Shown: positions 52,041-62,050, numbered from the stretch's first letter. The stretch: DNA of 64,000 nucleotides from Mycolicibacterium sp. CBMA 247 (GCF_009729095.1 NZ_VTGX01000001.1:1-64000); one strand, 5' to 3'. Notes: a model not told the origin generated them from the letters alone. Numbers and translations: made by a program.

Positions 52041-52574
52041 ATGCATATAGACCTCGCCACGGCGGGAGATCTTCGGGAACTGGCCGCCGTCGCGGCCGCC
52101 ACCTTTCCGCTGGCATGTCCCCCGTCGGTCACCGACGACAACATCGCCGCGTTCATCGCCGAGACGCTCTCGGAGGGACGCTTCGGCGAGTACCTCACCA
52201 ATCCGAACCGGATCGTGCTGGTGGCCCATGACACCTCAATCACCGGCTACGCCATGCTGATTCACGGTGTCCCCGACGACGACGACGTCCAGCGGGCGGT
52301 GCCGCCGCGGCCCGCGCTGGAGTTGTCCAAGATCTACGTGCTGCCCGCCCGCCACGGCGGCGGTGCGGCCCGGGCCCTGATGGCCGCAGCCCTACGCGCC
52401 GCGGCCGAGTCCGGCGTCCGCTGTGTGTGGCTGGGGGTCAACCAGGAGAACCAGCGGGCCCAGCGGTTCTATGCCAAGCACGGGTTCACCATCAGCGGCA
52501 CCAAAACCTTCCGGCTCGGCACCGGGGTGGAGAACGACTACGTGATGGTCCGGCCGATCGGCCTGTCGGACTAG
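52041..52574 (+). CDS. GNAT family N-acetyltransferase
   Basis: A 177-residue GNAT with acetyl-CoA-binding motif LSKIYVLPARHGGGAARALMAAAL and the C-terminal VWLGVNQENQRAQRFYAKHGF. Orthologue of Rv2669 by position and pattern. The acceptor is unknown. The stop overlaps that of the convergent ATPase gene by 4 nt. Confidence 0.92.
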   Translation: MHIDLATAGDLRELAAVAAATFPLACPPSVTDDNIAAFIAETLSEGRFGEYLTNPNRIVLVAHDTSITGYAMLIHGVPDDDDVQRAVPPRPALELSKIYVLPARHGGGAARALMAAALRAAAESGVRCVWLGVNQENQRAQRFYAKHGFTISGTKTFRLGTGVENDYVMVRPIGLSD

Positions 52575-53620
52575 GCCGTCTGCTGGGCCGCGGCGGTCAG
52601 GGCCAGCAGACGCGAGGTGGCTCGCAGGTACTTCTTCCGGAAGCCGCCTGCCATCATCTCCGGGCTGAAAATGGTGTCCAGCTTGGTCCCTGACGCCAGC
52701 ACCGGGATACCTGCGTCGTAGAGCCGGTCGGTCAATGCGACCAGCCGCAGCGCCACGCTCTGATCCTCGATCGGGTGCACCCCGGTGATGAACACCTCGG
52801 TGACACCGTCGATCAGCGCGTGATAGCGCGACGGATGCATGGTGGCCAGGTGCGCGCACAACACGTCGAAGTCGTCGAGGGTCGCGCCGCTGACCCCGTA
52901 GGCCCGCTGCGCCACATCCTCGTCGGACAGCGGCTCGGGGGCGGGCGGCAGATCGCGATGCCGGTAGTCCGGGCCCTCGATCCGCACCGTGGTGAAGATC
53001 TGAGCCAGCGTGTTGATCTCGCGCAGGAAGTCTTGGGCGGCGAACCGGCCCTCACCCAGTTGTTCGGGCAGGGTGTTCGAGGTGGCCGCGATCGACACGC
53101 CGCGCTCCACCAGCGCCGAGAGCAGCCGCGAGATCAATGTCGTGTTGCCCGGGTCATCGAGCTCGAACTCGTCGATGCACACGACCGCGTATTCCGAAAG
53201 CAGTTCGATGCACTCGTTGTAGCCGAACACCCCGGCCAACTGGGTCAGCTCACCGAAGGTGGCGAACGCCGTGGGATGTCCCGGAGCCGCATCGTCCGCC
53301 GAAAGCGTGTAGTAGGTCGAGGCCAATAGGTGGGTCTTGCCTACGCCGAACCCGCCGTCCAGATATAGCCCGACCCCGGGCAGCACCTCGCGCTTGCCGA
53401 ACAGCTTCTTCTTGCCCGCCCGCCGAACCGCGGCCTGCTCGCAGAAACTGCGGCAGGATTGCACAGCGGCTGCCTGGGATGACTCGGCCGGGTCCGGGCG
53501 GTAACTGTCGTAGCTCACGTCGGCGAATGTCGGCGGCGGGATCAGCTGTGCGACCAACCGCTCCGGCGTGACGGTGGGATGACGATCGGCGAGATGAGCG
53601 ACGCCGCTGGGCCCGTGCAT
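52571..53620 (-). CDS. zapE: ZapE/AFG1-like ATPase
   Basis: A 349-residue AFG1-type P-loop ATPase: Walker A YLDGGFGVGKTHLLAS (about 88-102), Walker B VVCIDEFELDD, sensor AATSNTLPE, and arginine-rich REINTLAQIFTTVRIEGPDYRHR. In E. coli ZapE is linked to cell division under stress. Orthologue of Rv2670c. Monocistronic, divergent from the RibD-like gene. Confidence 0.9.
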   Translation of the reverse strand: MHGPSGVAHLADRHPTVTPERLVAQLIPPPTFADVSYDSYRPDPAESSQAAAVQSCRSFCEQAAVRRAGKKKLFGKREVLPGVGLYLDGGFGVGKTHLLASTYYTLSADDAAPGHPTAFATFGELTQLAGVFGYNECIELLSEYAVVCIDEFELDDPGNTTLISRLLSALVERGVSIAATSNTLPEQLGEGRFAAQDFLREINTLAQIFTTVRIEGPDYRHRDLPPAPEPLSDEDVAQRAYGVSGATLDDFDVLCAHLATMHPSRYHALIDGVTEVFITGVHPIEDQSVALRLVALTDRLYDAGIPVLASGTKLDTIFSPEMMAGGFRKKYLRATSRLLALTAAAQQTA

Positions 53621-53654
53621 TCAGGCAGCGTAGCGACGTGGTCCAATTCAGTTC

Positions 53655-54425
53655 ATGTCCGATGACACCGCCGGGACAGACCTGACCGTACTGGGAAATG
53701 TCGACAGGATCGCCGACGGGCAGCTGGCCGACTACTACACGTACCCAGCTGACCTGCAGAGATGCTGGGTGCGGGGCAACATGATCAGCAGCCTGGACGG
53801 TGGTGCGACCGAGGACGGCAAGTCCGGCGGGCTGGCCGGTCGGGGTGATCGGGCTGTGTTCAATGTCATGCGCCAAGCCGCCGACGTCATCCTGATGGGC
53901 GCGGCGACCGTGCGGATCGAGAACTACTCCGGTGTGCAGCTGTCGGTCGCGCAACGGCAGGAACGCCAGCGTCGCGGGCAGGCCGAGGTGCCGCCGATCG
54001 CCGTCGTCACCGCATCGGCCGAGCTCGACCAAGACTCCAAGTTCTTCACCCGCACGGAGGTGCCACCACTGATCCTCACCGCCACCAGGACTGTCGACGG
54101 CGCGCGGCACCGGCTGGGTGCGGTCGCCGAGGTGATCGACGCCTCCGGTCCGGACCCGACCCGGGTCGATCCGGCCGTGGCGCTGCGAATCCTCGCCGAA
54201 CGCAAGCTCTTCCGGGTCCTCACCGAGGGCGGCCCACAATTGTTGAGCATGCTGATCGAAAACGACCTGCTCGACGAAATGTGCCTGACCGTGGCACCAA
54301 TCCTGCTCGGCGGAGTGGCACGGCGTATCGCCACCGGTCCCGGCCAGGCGCACACCCGGATGCGGCCGGCGCACCTGCTCACCGACGACGAGGGCTACCT
54401 GTACACCCGCTACGTCCGCGGGTAA
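53655..54425 (+). CDS. RibD C-terminal-like NADPH reductase (Rv2671 type)
   Basis: A 256-residue protein of the riboflavin-specific deaminase/reductase C-domain fold: WVRGNMISSLDGGATEDGKSGGLAGRGDRAVFNVMRQAADVILMGAATVRIENY, then LTEGGPQLLSMLIENDLLDEMCLTVAPILLGG. It lacks the deaminase half. The M. tuberculosis orthologue Rv2671 has been shown to act as a dihydrofolate reductase analogue, so antifolate relevance is possible. Confidence 0.9.
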   Translation: MSDDTAGTDLTVLGNVDRIADGQLADYYTYPADLQRCWVRGNMISSLDGGATEDGKSGGLAGRGDRAVFNVMRQAADVILMGAATVRIENYSGVQLSVAQRQERQRRGQAEVPPIAVVTASAELDQDSKFFTRTEVPPLILTATRTVDGARHRLGAVAEVIDASGPDPTRVDPAVALRILAERKLFRVLTEGGPQLLSMLIENDLLDEMCLTVAPILLGGVARRIATGPGQAHTRMRPAHLLTDDEGYLYTRYVRG

Positions 54426-54453
54426 TGCAAAACGTGTCGCTACTGTGGTCGGC

Positions 54454-56022
54454 ATGCGTCATCAGCTGGTGAAAGCCCTGAGCCTGTCGACAGTCGCGGT
54501 GTCGGCACTGCTCACCGCGTGTTCGCCGCTGCTCGCCGCAGATCCGCGCTACGCCACCGATTCCGGCGCCCACCCGCAGGGACAGCCCGAGACCACCTCC
54601 GCGGCCCCGCCCGGTCCCCCCGGCGTCGAAGCACCCAAGAACGACCTGTCCTGGCGGGACTGCACCCCACGGGTGTTCGGTGACGCCCGGATCCAGCCGC
54701 CTCCCAACGTCACCCTGGACTGCGCAACCTACGACGCCGATCTCGACTCGCTCAACGGGGCCACCGGCACTGTCAGCATCGGCGTGGTGCGGGCCAGGTC
54801 GACGCAGACGCCGCCCGACGCCGGTCCCCTCGTGATGACCACCGGGTCCGACATCCCCACCTCGGTGCAGCTGCCAACGTGGCTGGCGCGCTCGGGAACC
54901 GACATCCTCAAGACCCATCCCATCGTCGCCGTGGACCGGCGCGGCATCGGCATGTCCGGCGCACTGGACTGCCGCGACGTCTACGACCGCCAGGAAATGC
55001 AGGACCAGACGCAGTTTCAGGCCGGCGACGACCCGGTGGCCAACCTGGGCGCGGTCACCATGACCGCAACCACCAGTTGCACCGACACCATTGCGCCGGG
55101 CGACTCGGCCTACGACAACGCGCATGCCGCCGAAGATCTGGAACGGCTGCGCAGCACCTGGGATGTGCCCACCTTGGCCCTGCTGGGAGTCGGCAACGGT
55201 GCCCAGGTAGCCCTGGCCTACGCCGGGTCACACCCCAACAAGGTGTCCCGGCTGATCCTGGACTCCCCACTGCCGCTGGCCATCAGCGCCGAGGCTGCGG
55301 CCGAGCAGCGGGTCAAGGGCCAGCAGGCCGCGCTCGACGCGTTCGCCGCGCAGTGCGTGGCCACCAACTGCCCGCTGGCCCCCGATCCGAAGGGCGCCGT
55401 CGACGCCCTGCTGGCCGACGCCCGGGCGGGACGCGGACCCGGTGGCGCCTCCGTAGCCACGCTGGCCGACGCGATCACCACCGGAATGGGCTTCCCCCAA
55501 GGTGACCGGGTGGCCGCCACCAACAACCTGGCAACCGCGCTGGCCGCGGCCCGCGCCGGTGACGCCGCCCCGATCTCGGCCTTGATCACCCAGGCCGACA
55601 ACCTGCGCCAGACCGACGGCCAGTTCGTCAACTCCTGCAGCGACGCGCTCAACCGGCCCACCCCGGACCGGGTCCGCGAGCTCGTGGTCGCCTGGGGCAA
55701 GCTCTACCCGCAGTTCGGCGCCGTCGGCGCGCTGAACCTCGTCAAATGCCTCAACTGGCCCAGCAGCACCGCACCGAAGAACCCGCAAGACCTCAAGATT
55801 CCGGTGCTGCTGCTCGGTGTGCACAACGATCCGATCGTCGGCAGCGAGGGCGTCGCTGCCGTCGCCGCGACCATCATCAACGCCGGCGCCAACAACCGGC
55901 GGGTGATATGGCAGGGCATCGGCCACGGCGCCAGCATCTACACCCCGTGTGCGCTGCCCCCGCTGACGGGCTACGTCGACAGCGGCAAACTGCCCGAGAC
56001 CGACACATACTGTCCCGCCTGA
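54454..56022 (+). CDS. alpha/beta hydrolase-fold lipoprotein (Rv2672 type), nucleophile lost
   Basis: A 522-residue exported protein. The signal sequence ends in the lipobox LLTAC. It is of the Tap-like/SCO7095 peptidase family (RRGIGMSG, C-terminal LKIPVLLLGVHNDPIVGSEG, GIGHGAS). The nucleophile elbow reads LLGVGNGAQVA, with Gly in place of the expected Ser, while Asp and His are kept. It may be a binding protein rather than a protease. ATG at 54454 puts MRHQL at the signal start; an ATG at 54445 is possible. Confidence 0.85.
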   Translation: MRHQLVKALSLSTVAVSALLTACSPLLAADPRYATDSGAHPQGQPETTSAAPPGPPGVEAPKNDLSWRDCTPRVFGDARIQPPPNVTLDCATYDADLDSLNGATGTVSIGVVRARSTQTPPDAGPLVMTTGSDIPTSVQLPTWLARSGTDILKTHPIVAVDRRGIGMSGALDCRDVYDRQEMQDQTQFQAGDDPVANLGAVTMTATTSCTDTIAPGDSAYDNAHAAEDLERLRSTWDVPTLALLGVGNGAQVALAYAGSHPNKVSRLILDSPLPLAISAEAAAEQRVKGQQAALDAFAAQCVATNCPLAPDPKGAVDALLADARAGRGPGGASVATLADAITTGMGFPQGDRVAATNNLATALAAARAGDAAPISALITQADNLRQTDGQFVNSCSDALNRPTPDRVRELVVAWGKLYPQFGAVGALNLVKCLNWPSSTAPKNPQDLKIPVLLLGVHNDPIVGSEGVAAVAATIINAGANNRRVIWQGIGHGASIYTPCALPPLTGYVDSGKLPETDTYCPA

Positions 56023-56043
56023 CGCGGGGCACTATCTGCGTCG

Positions 56044-57348
56044 GTGTACGGTTCGCTGGTGGCTGAAGCAGAATCCCCGAAGAATCCAGTCATAGTCGGT
56101 CTTCTGAACTCCTTCCGTCCTCGCACCTCCGCGCCGAGCACCGCCTCGGTGCTGCGCTCGGTGCTGTGGCCGATCGCGATCCTGTCGATCATCCACCGCA
56201 GCTACGTGCTGGCCACCAACGGCTACATCACCGACGACTTCGGTCCGGTGTACCGCGCGGTCTCGAATTTCCGTCGGCACTGGGCCATCTACAACGAACA
56301 TTTCAACTTCGTCGACCCGCACTACCTGTACCCACCGGGCGGCACCCTGCTGCTGTCTCCGTTCGGGTTCCTGCCGGAGTTCGCGTCGCGCTTCTGGTTT
56401 GTCGCCTTCAATGCGGTGGCCGTCATCATCGCGGCCTGCCTTCTGGTACGGCTGTTCAAGTTCTCCCTGACCTCGGTGGCGCTCCCGGCCCTGCTGCTGG
56501 CCATGTTCTGCACCGAATCGGTCACCAACACACTGGTTTTCACCAACATCAACGGCTGCGTGCTGCTCGGTGAGGTGCTGTTCTTCTGGTTCCTGCTCAA
56601 GGGGGGCACCCGCAACGTCCTGATCGCCGGCGCGGCCATCGGGCTGACCCTGGTGATCAAACCCCTGCTCATAGTGCTCCTCCTGCTGCCGCTGCTGAAC
56701 CGGCAGTGGCGCGCCCTGATCACGGCATTCGGAGTGCCCCTGGTGTTCAACGCGGTGGCCTGGCCACTGTCGGCCGACCCGATGGGCTTTGTGCGCAACA
56801 CCGCGCCCTACATCCTTGAGACGCGCGACTACTTCAACTCCTCGATCCTGGGCAACGGCATCTACTACGGGCTGCCGATGTGGTTGATCATCGCGCTGCG
56901 GGTTACGGCGGTGGTGTTGGCGGTGATCAGCCTGTGGCTGCTGTACCGCTACTACCGCGAACGCGACCAACTGTTCTGGATGCTGACCTCCTCGGGTGTG
57001 CTGCTTATCAGCTCGTGGCTGGTGCTCGGGCTTGCCCAGGGCTACTACTCGATGATGCTGTTCCCGTTCCTGATGACGGTGGCGCTGCCGAACTCGGTGA
57101 TCCGTAACTGGCCGGCGTGGCTGGGTGTCTACGGGTTCATGACCATGGACCGCTGGCTGATGTGGCGCTGGCCCACCACCGGCCGCTTCCTGGAGTACAT
57201 GAAGATCACCTACGGCTGGTCGCTCATGCTGGTCGTGGTGTTCTGCGTGCTGTACTTCCGCTACCTGGACGCCAAGCAGGACGGCAGGCTCGATGAGGGC
57301 ATCGACCCGCCGTGGCTGAGCCGTCCGCGGGAAGCCGAATCAGTCTGA
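56044..57348 (+). CDS. aftC: alpha-(1->3)-arabinofuranosyltransferase AftC
   Basis: A 434-residue GT-C/GT87 enzyme with about ten membrane helices. The first large loop has GYITDDFGPVYRAVSNF (catalytic Asp pair) and YLYPPGGTLLLSPFG. It adds alpha-1,3 branches in arabinogalactan and lipoarabinomannan with decaprenylphosphoryl arabinose as donor. Orthologue of Rv2673. The start is GTG at 56044, 21 nt after the lipoprotein gene. Confidence 0.95.
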   Translation: MYGSLVAEAESPKNPVIVGLLNSFRPRTSAPSTASVLRSVLWPIAILSIIHRSYVLATNGYITDDFGPVYRAVSNFRRHWAIYNEHFNFVDPHYLYPPGGTLLLSPFGFLPEFASRFWFVAFNAVAVIIAACLLVRLFKFSLTSVALPALLLAMFCTESVTNTLVFTNINGCVLLGEVLFFWFLLKGGTRNVLIAGAAIGLTLVIKPLLIVLLLLPLLNRQWRALITAFGVPLVFNAVAWPLSADPMGFVRNTAPYILETRDYFNSSILGNGIYYGLPMWLIIALRVTAVVLAVISLWLLYRYYRERDQLFWMLTSSGVLLISSWLVLGLAQGYYSMMLFPFLMTVALPNSVIRNWPAWLGVYGFMTMDRWLMWRWPTTGRFLEYMKITYGWSLMLVVVFCVLYFRYLDAKQDGRLDEGIDPPWLSRPREAESV

Positions 57349-57531
57349 GATGAACTGCACGACCTGACCCGCCAGCCGGGTCCGAGTCTGCATCTGTAGG
57401 CCGTGCCGCGCACGGTCACATCCGGAAACACCTGGAGCCGACGGGCCGCGATATCGGGTCTGACCACCCAGCTGCGGCGCACAACGCGTCGTACCTGGCG
57501 CGCGTTGGCACACAGCACGTAATTTGGGGTT

Positions 57532-57948
57532 ATGACGACCGAGGGTCCCAAGGTGGAACTGACCGACGACGAGTGGCGCGAGAAGCTCACTCCTCAGGAG
57601 TTCGCGGTGCTGCGCCGGGCGGGCACCGAGCGTCCCTTCACCGGTGAGTACACCGACACCAAGACCGAAGGTGTGTACGAGTGCCGAGCCTGCGGTGCCG
57701 AGTTGTTCCGCAGCACAGAGAAATTCGAATCCCATTGCGGCTGGCCGTCGTTCTTCGATCCGGCCGATTCGGCTGCGGTGATCCTGCGATCAGACATCTC
57801 GCTGGGGATGCGCCGGGTCGAGGTGCTGTGCGCCAACTGCCACAGCCACTTGGGGCATGTATTCGAGGGCGAGGGTTACCCCACGCCCACCGACCAGCGG
57901 TACTGCATCAATTCGATCTCACTGAAGCTGGTGCCCAAGACTGAGTGA
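57532..57948 (+). CDS. msrB: peptide-methionine (R)-S-oxide reductase MsrB
   Basis: A 138-residue enzyme reducing Met-R-sulfoxide. Zinc CxxC pairs are in ECRACGAELF and CANCHSHLGHVF, and the catalytic Cys in RYCINSISL. SHCGWPSFFDP is typical. Orthologue of Rv2674. It lies 183 bp after aftC; I see no clear gene in that gap. Confidence 0.96.
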   Translation: MTTEGPKVELTDDEWREKLTPQEFAVLRRAGTERPFTGEYTDTKTEGVYECRACGAELFRSTEKFESHCGWPSFFDPADSAAVILRSDISLGMRRVEVLCANCHSHLGHVFEGEGYPTPTDQRYCINSISLKLVPKTE

Positions 57949-58067
57949 CGCGCGGGGCACGTACCGCAGGCAACGCACCGGCGCGCTGTAGTGGACGCCT
58001 GCGTGTACCGCTGATCTCTGTCGCCGAACACAACGCGTGAGGTGACGCGGCATTCGATACTCAGGGC

Positions 58068-59024
58068 GTGAACTCGACGCCCGACACCTTCACGTTCCCT
58101 TCGCAGGTCGACGAGGCGCCGATCTTCGTGCGCAAGTGGTCACCGCCGTGCGGAGTCCGCCCGCGCGCCGCCGTGCAGATCACCCACGGCATCGCCGAAC
58201 ACAGCGGCCGGTACGACCGGTTGGCCCGGTACCTGGCGGCGACCGGCTGCGTGGCTTACGCACTCGATCTGCGGGGGCACGGACACACAGCCGGTCCCGA
58301 GCATCTGGGCCAGGGCGGCGTCGACGTCTGGGACCACATGACGTCCGACCTGCGCCAGTTGGCCGAACTGGCGCGGGCCGAAAACCCGGGTCTGCCGCTG
58401 GTGGCATTCGGGCACAGCATGGGTTCGGCATTGACCCAGGCGCACATCGAGAAACACGGTGACCTGCTCGCCGGTGCGGTGCTGTGCGGCACGCTCGGCG
58501 CGATCCCCGGCCTGGGTGAAGATCAGTACAAGACCGCGATCGCGCAACTGCACGAGTTGGCCACTGGTCCGGATGCCGCTAGCCCCAGCCAGTTCTTCGG
58601 CGGCATCCTGATGCAGTTCAACGCTCCGTTCACCGCCGGCGTCGCCCATCCCACCGGCTGTGAATGGCAGACCAGCGATCCGGAGGAGATCCAGAAGTTC
58701 ATCAGTGATCCGTTGTGCGGCAAGCCGTTCTCCAACAGCATGACCTATTCGGTGATCAAGGGCTTCCACGATCTGTGGGTGCCCGACAACGAGTCGCGAG
58801 TGCCGCTCGATCTCCCCATCCTGATCGTGGCCGGCACCGACGATCCGGTGGGCGGCAAAACGACCACCATCCAGGGCCTGATCACCCGCTATCTCGGCCA
58901 CGGTCATCTGGAGTTGCAGTACCGGTTCTACGCCGGCGGCCGGCACGAGATCTTCAATGAGCCGGAGAAGGATCAGGTGCACCGCGAAATCGGGCATTGG
59001 CTGTCGGCGGTCGTCGACCGCTGA
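58068..59024 (+). CDS. alpha/beta hydrolase, monoacylglycerol lipase-like
   Basis: A 318-residue protein with ITHGIAEHSGRYDRLARYLAATG, DLRGHGHTAGP, nucleophile GHSMGSAL (Ser near 125), acid in VAGTDDPVG and His in YAGGRHEIFNE. The full triad is present. It is the MGL/lysophospholipase type (serine aminopeptidase S33). The start is GTG at 58068. Monocistronic, convergent with the PucR-type gene. Confidence 0.92.
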   Translation: MNSTPDTFTFPSQVDEAPIFVRKWSPPCGVRPRAAVQITHGIAEHSGRYDRLARYLAATGCVAYALDLRGHGHTAGPEHLGQGGVDVWDHMTSDLRQLAELARAENPGLPLVAFGHSMGSALTQAHIEKHGDLLAGAVLCGTLGAIPGLGEDQYKTAIAQLHELATGPDAASPSQFFGGILMQFNAPFTAGVAHPTGCEWQTSDPEEIQKFISDPLCGKPFSNSMTYSVIKGFHDLWVPDNESRVPLDLPILIVAGTDDPVGGKTTTIQGLITRYLGHGHLELQYRFYAGGRHEIFNEPEKDQVHREIGHWLSAVVDR

Positions 59025-59078
59025 CTACCCGGTGGCGTGCTGCCGGGGAGATCCGCTGCCACATCAGTTATCGCCGAA

Positions 59079-60266
59079 CTACCAGGAATTCCAACGGATC
59101 TCAAACGCCAGGCAAAGTTCTGCCAACTCATTCGGGACGGACAGCGATCGACCGGTGCGCTCCTCGATCCGATGCAGCCGGTAGCGCACCGTGTTGGGGT
59201 GGCAGTACAACTGCTCAGCGGTGGTCGTCATCGAACCCTTGTTCTGCACCCAACGGCGGAACGTCTCGAACAACACCTCGCGTTCATCGGCGCCCAGATC
59301 CTCGAACGCGCCGAGCACGATCCGCGCCAGCTTTGTCGAAACCTCAGGCGCGCTGACCGCCGCCACCGCCAGCACCGAATCCTCGAACACCGTGGTACCC
59401 GGCTCTCCGCCGGAGTGGGTGCTGGCGGCCACTCGCGCATAGCGCAACCCCTGGGCGGTGCCGGCGAGATCGTCGAACGGCGGGCTCACACCGATCCGGC
59501 CGATCGCGACCCGGTTCAGCAGTTCCAGCATCGAGGAATGCTCGGTCTTCGAGGGCACGTGGGCGATTCCGGTCTGGATGTCGGGCAGCAACCGCCACGC
59601 CGAGACCACATCCACACTGCGCAGCATGGCCGCGATGCCGGGCAGAGGCTGCTTACCGATCTGCGGGCACACGGCGGCGACGACCACGAACGGACCTTTC
59701 TGCGGCAGCCGCAGCATCTGCGCCACCTCCCACAGACTTCGATCGTCGCTGAGCCGGGACTGCAGCAGCGCTTCTGTGAGGGCCGATCGTTCCGCCTCGT
59801 CGTCGATGGCCATCTGCACTGCCTGCCTGCGGTAGGCATCGGCCATCGCGTCGGTGTAGACGTCCTGGGCCTGCCATATCAGCGCAGTCGCCTGCAGTAC
59901 CGCGTCGCGGGTGATGCCCGGGCGACCGTCGGCGACCTCCACCATGGTGTCCCACAGGGTGTGCGACGCGACCCGGAACGCAGCCATCACCCCGGGCAAC
60001 GGCACCCCGGCGGCCGCGCGCTTGGTACCGGTCGCGACGGCCGGCGCGGTATCAAACGGATCCCCGGCAGTCAGGCTTGCGAACAGGAACCGGATGTTGT
60101 CGACACTGCTCTGCAACAGATCCTCGTCGGTCACCACCCGGTTCGTCTTGTAGAACTCGACATTGGACCGCACCGATGCCGTCACATCCCGCCCCAATTC
60201 ATCGAGCCGATGCACCAAGAGTGACGCGAGTTCCTTGACCTGAGCATCGATTCCGGAGGGCCCCAC
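59079..60266 (-). CDS. PucR/CdaR-type helix-turn-helix regulator
   Basis: A 395-residue protein with an N-terminal sensor-like region, a GGDEF-like middle domain and a C-terminal PucR helix-turn-helix (TTTAEQLYCHPNTVRYRLHRIEERTGRSL, about 350-378). The frame is open to 60356, but a -10 TAGGCT 8 nt before the GTG at 60266 suggests a leaderless start there. It is divergent from the DUF2252 gene. Confidence 0.87.
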   Translation of the reverse strand: MGPSGIDAQVKELASLLVHRLDELGRDVTASVRSNVEFYKTNRVVTDEDLLQSSVDNIRFLFASLTAGDPFDTAPAVATGTKRAAAGVPLPGVMAAFRVASHTLWDTMVEVADGRPGITRDAVLQATALIWQAQDVYTDAMADAYRRQAVQMAIDDEAERSALTEALLQSRLSDDRSLWEVAQMLRLPQKGPFVVVAAVCPQIGKQPLPGIAAMLRSVDVVSAWRLLPDIQTGIAHVPSKTEHSSMLELLNRVAIGRIGVSPPFDDLAGTAQGLRYARVAASTHSGGEPGTTVFEDSVLAVAAVSAPEVSTKLARIVLGAFEDLGADEREVLFETFRRWVQNKGSMTTTAEQLYCHPNTVRYRLHRIEERTGRSLSVPNELAELCLAFEIRWNSW

Positions 60267-60407
60267 GGTGACCGAGCCTAGGTTCTCGGCGAGCCGCCCA
60301 CGTTGTCTATCCGAACATCCACCGAATGGGGGCCTTGTCGCGCACAATGTCGACACACCCGTGTCACAGCCGCATCATCGGCCCAGCCGGCCAGGAAGGG
60401 TGGCGAG

Positions 60408-61787
60408 ATGTATCGATCTGTACAGGAACGCCACGACCTGGGCCGGGCGGCACGTTCGACGATGCCCCGGACCGCGCTGGCCGAGTTGCCGTCCACGTCC
60501 GGTCGGGCGGATCCGGTGGAGCTGCTGCAATCTCAGGCTGCGTCCCGGATCGACGAGCTCGTCCCGATCCGGTAGGGCCGCATGCTGGCATCGCCACTGG
60601 CGTTCTACCGTGGCGCGGCGTTGATCATGGCGGCCGATCTGGCCGCGGGCCCACACGCCGGGCTGACCGCCCAGCTCTGCGGTGATGCGCATCTGTCCAA
60701 TTTCGGCCTGTTCGCTTCGCCGGAACGCAATCTGGTATTCGACATCAACGACTTCGACGAGACATCGCCGGGACCATGGGAGTGGGACGTCAAGCGGTTG
60801 GTAGCGAGCCTGGCAATTGCCGGTCGACTCAACGGTTTCCAGGCATCCGACTGTGAGTGGGTAGTGCGGGCTTGCGCCGCCGCGTATCGCCAGCGCATGC
60901 ACGAGCTGGCCGCGATGCGCGAACTCGACGTGTGGTACGCGCACACCGTCATCGACGCGGATCTGGAGACCAGCGTCGACACCAAGTACGCGGGGTCGAT
61001 CCGCCAGACCGCAGCCAAGGCACGTAACCGCGACAGCCTGCAGGCGGTTGCGAAACTGACCGAGGTTGTCGACGGCCGACGCCAATTGATCAGCAATCCG
61101 CCGTTGCTGGTGCCCATCGCGGAGCTCGTCGGCGCCGACGAGGCGCGCCAGCACGAGCAACACATGGGCGCTCTGATCGAGCGCTACCGCGAAAGCCTCC
61201 AGGCCGACCGGCGCTACCTGGTGGACCGCTTCCACTACGCGGCCATGGCCCGCAAAGTCGTGGGGGTGGGCAGTGTGGGCCTGCGGGCGTGGGTGGTCAT
61301 GCTGCTGGGCCGCGACGACGACGACCCATCACTCATGCAGGTCAAGGAGGCGCAGCCGTCGGTGCTGGAGCGCTACCTGGGGCCCAGCGGATACACCAAT
61401 GCCGCACAACGGGTTTCCGACGGACAGCGGATGATGCAGGCCAGCAGCGACATCCTGCTGGGCTGGCTGCATGCCGTCGGCCCGGACGGCCACGAGGCCG
61501 ACTACTACGTGCGGCAACTGCGCGACTGGAAGGGTTCGGTGACCGTCGAGACTTCCAGCCCGAAACTGCTCGCCGACTACGGTCGTTCCTGCGGCCATGC
61601 CCTGGCCCGGGCCCACGCCCGCAGTGGCGACCGCATCGCGATCGCGGCGTATCTCGGCAGCAGTGACACCGCCGATACGGCCTTCGTGCACTTCGCCGAG
61701 GCTTATGCCGAGCAGAACGACCGCGACTACGCGGCATTACAGGATGCGGTCTCCGACGGTCGGATCAGTGCCGAGTCGGACCTGTAG
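60408..61787 (+). pseudogene. DUF2252 gene interrupted by one in-frame TAG
   Basis: The intact frame would give 459 residues from ATG 60408 (SD-like AAGGG upstream). At codon 56 the sequence DELVPIR is followed by TAG and then GRMLASPLAFYRG in the same frame. Homologues have Tyr in VPIRYGRM, so a TAC/TAT to TAG change is the simplest explanation. The rest is intact, including AQLCGDAHLSNFGLF and NDFDET (kinase-like fold). An ATG at 60582 directly after the stop could restart translation of a 401-residue protein lacking the first 58 residues. Confidence 0.8.
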
Positions 61788-61794
61788 CCGGCCG

Positions 61795-62037
61795 CTACTC
61801 GGCACCTTCCAGCTTGGTCAGCTCATCGTCGAACCATGCACTCACATAACGAGACTTCTGCTGCAACTCCTCGCCGGTCTCGTCCAGGCGCTCGCGCGTC
61901 AACCCCAGCCCACGCGCGATCTCCTCGGCCAGATGCCGGGAATGATCCGGCGAGCCCTCGACCCCACAGTTGCAGGCGCCGCGGGCCGGGCGGTGCCGCT
62001 CGATGATGCGGTGGATGTGGTCAACGGGTTCGGTCAT
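61795..62037 (-). CDS. small conserved hypothetical protein
   Basis: An 80-residue soluble protein starting TEPVDHIHRIIERHRPARGACNCG, with HSRHLAEEIARGLGL and an acidic C-terminus. The His/Cys set near the N-terminus could bind metal (inference). GGAGG is 6 nt before the ATG at 62037; a longer frame from 62064 lacks an SD. It lies just after the acyl-CoA dehydrogenase stop (62051) on the same strand and may be the last gene of that operon. Confidence 0.75.
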   Translation of the reverse strand: MTEPVDHIHRIIERHRPARGACNCGVEGSPDHSRHLAEEIARGLGLTRERLDETGEELQQKSRYVSAWFDDELTKLEGAE

Positions 62038-62050
62038 TGGATCCTCCGCA

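Noticed and set aside
57349..57531. Possible relic gene on the minus strand between aftC and msrB
   Set aside because: Two partial frames (ending QVVQFISD and containing RQVRRVVRRSWVV) could join by a frameshift, but codon bias is weak and no homologue is recognised. Not supported enough to list.
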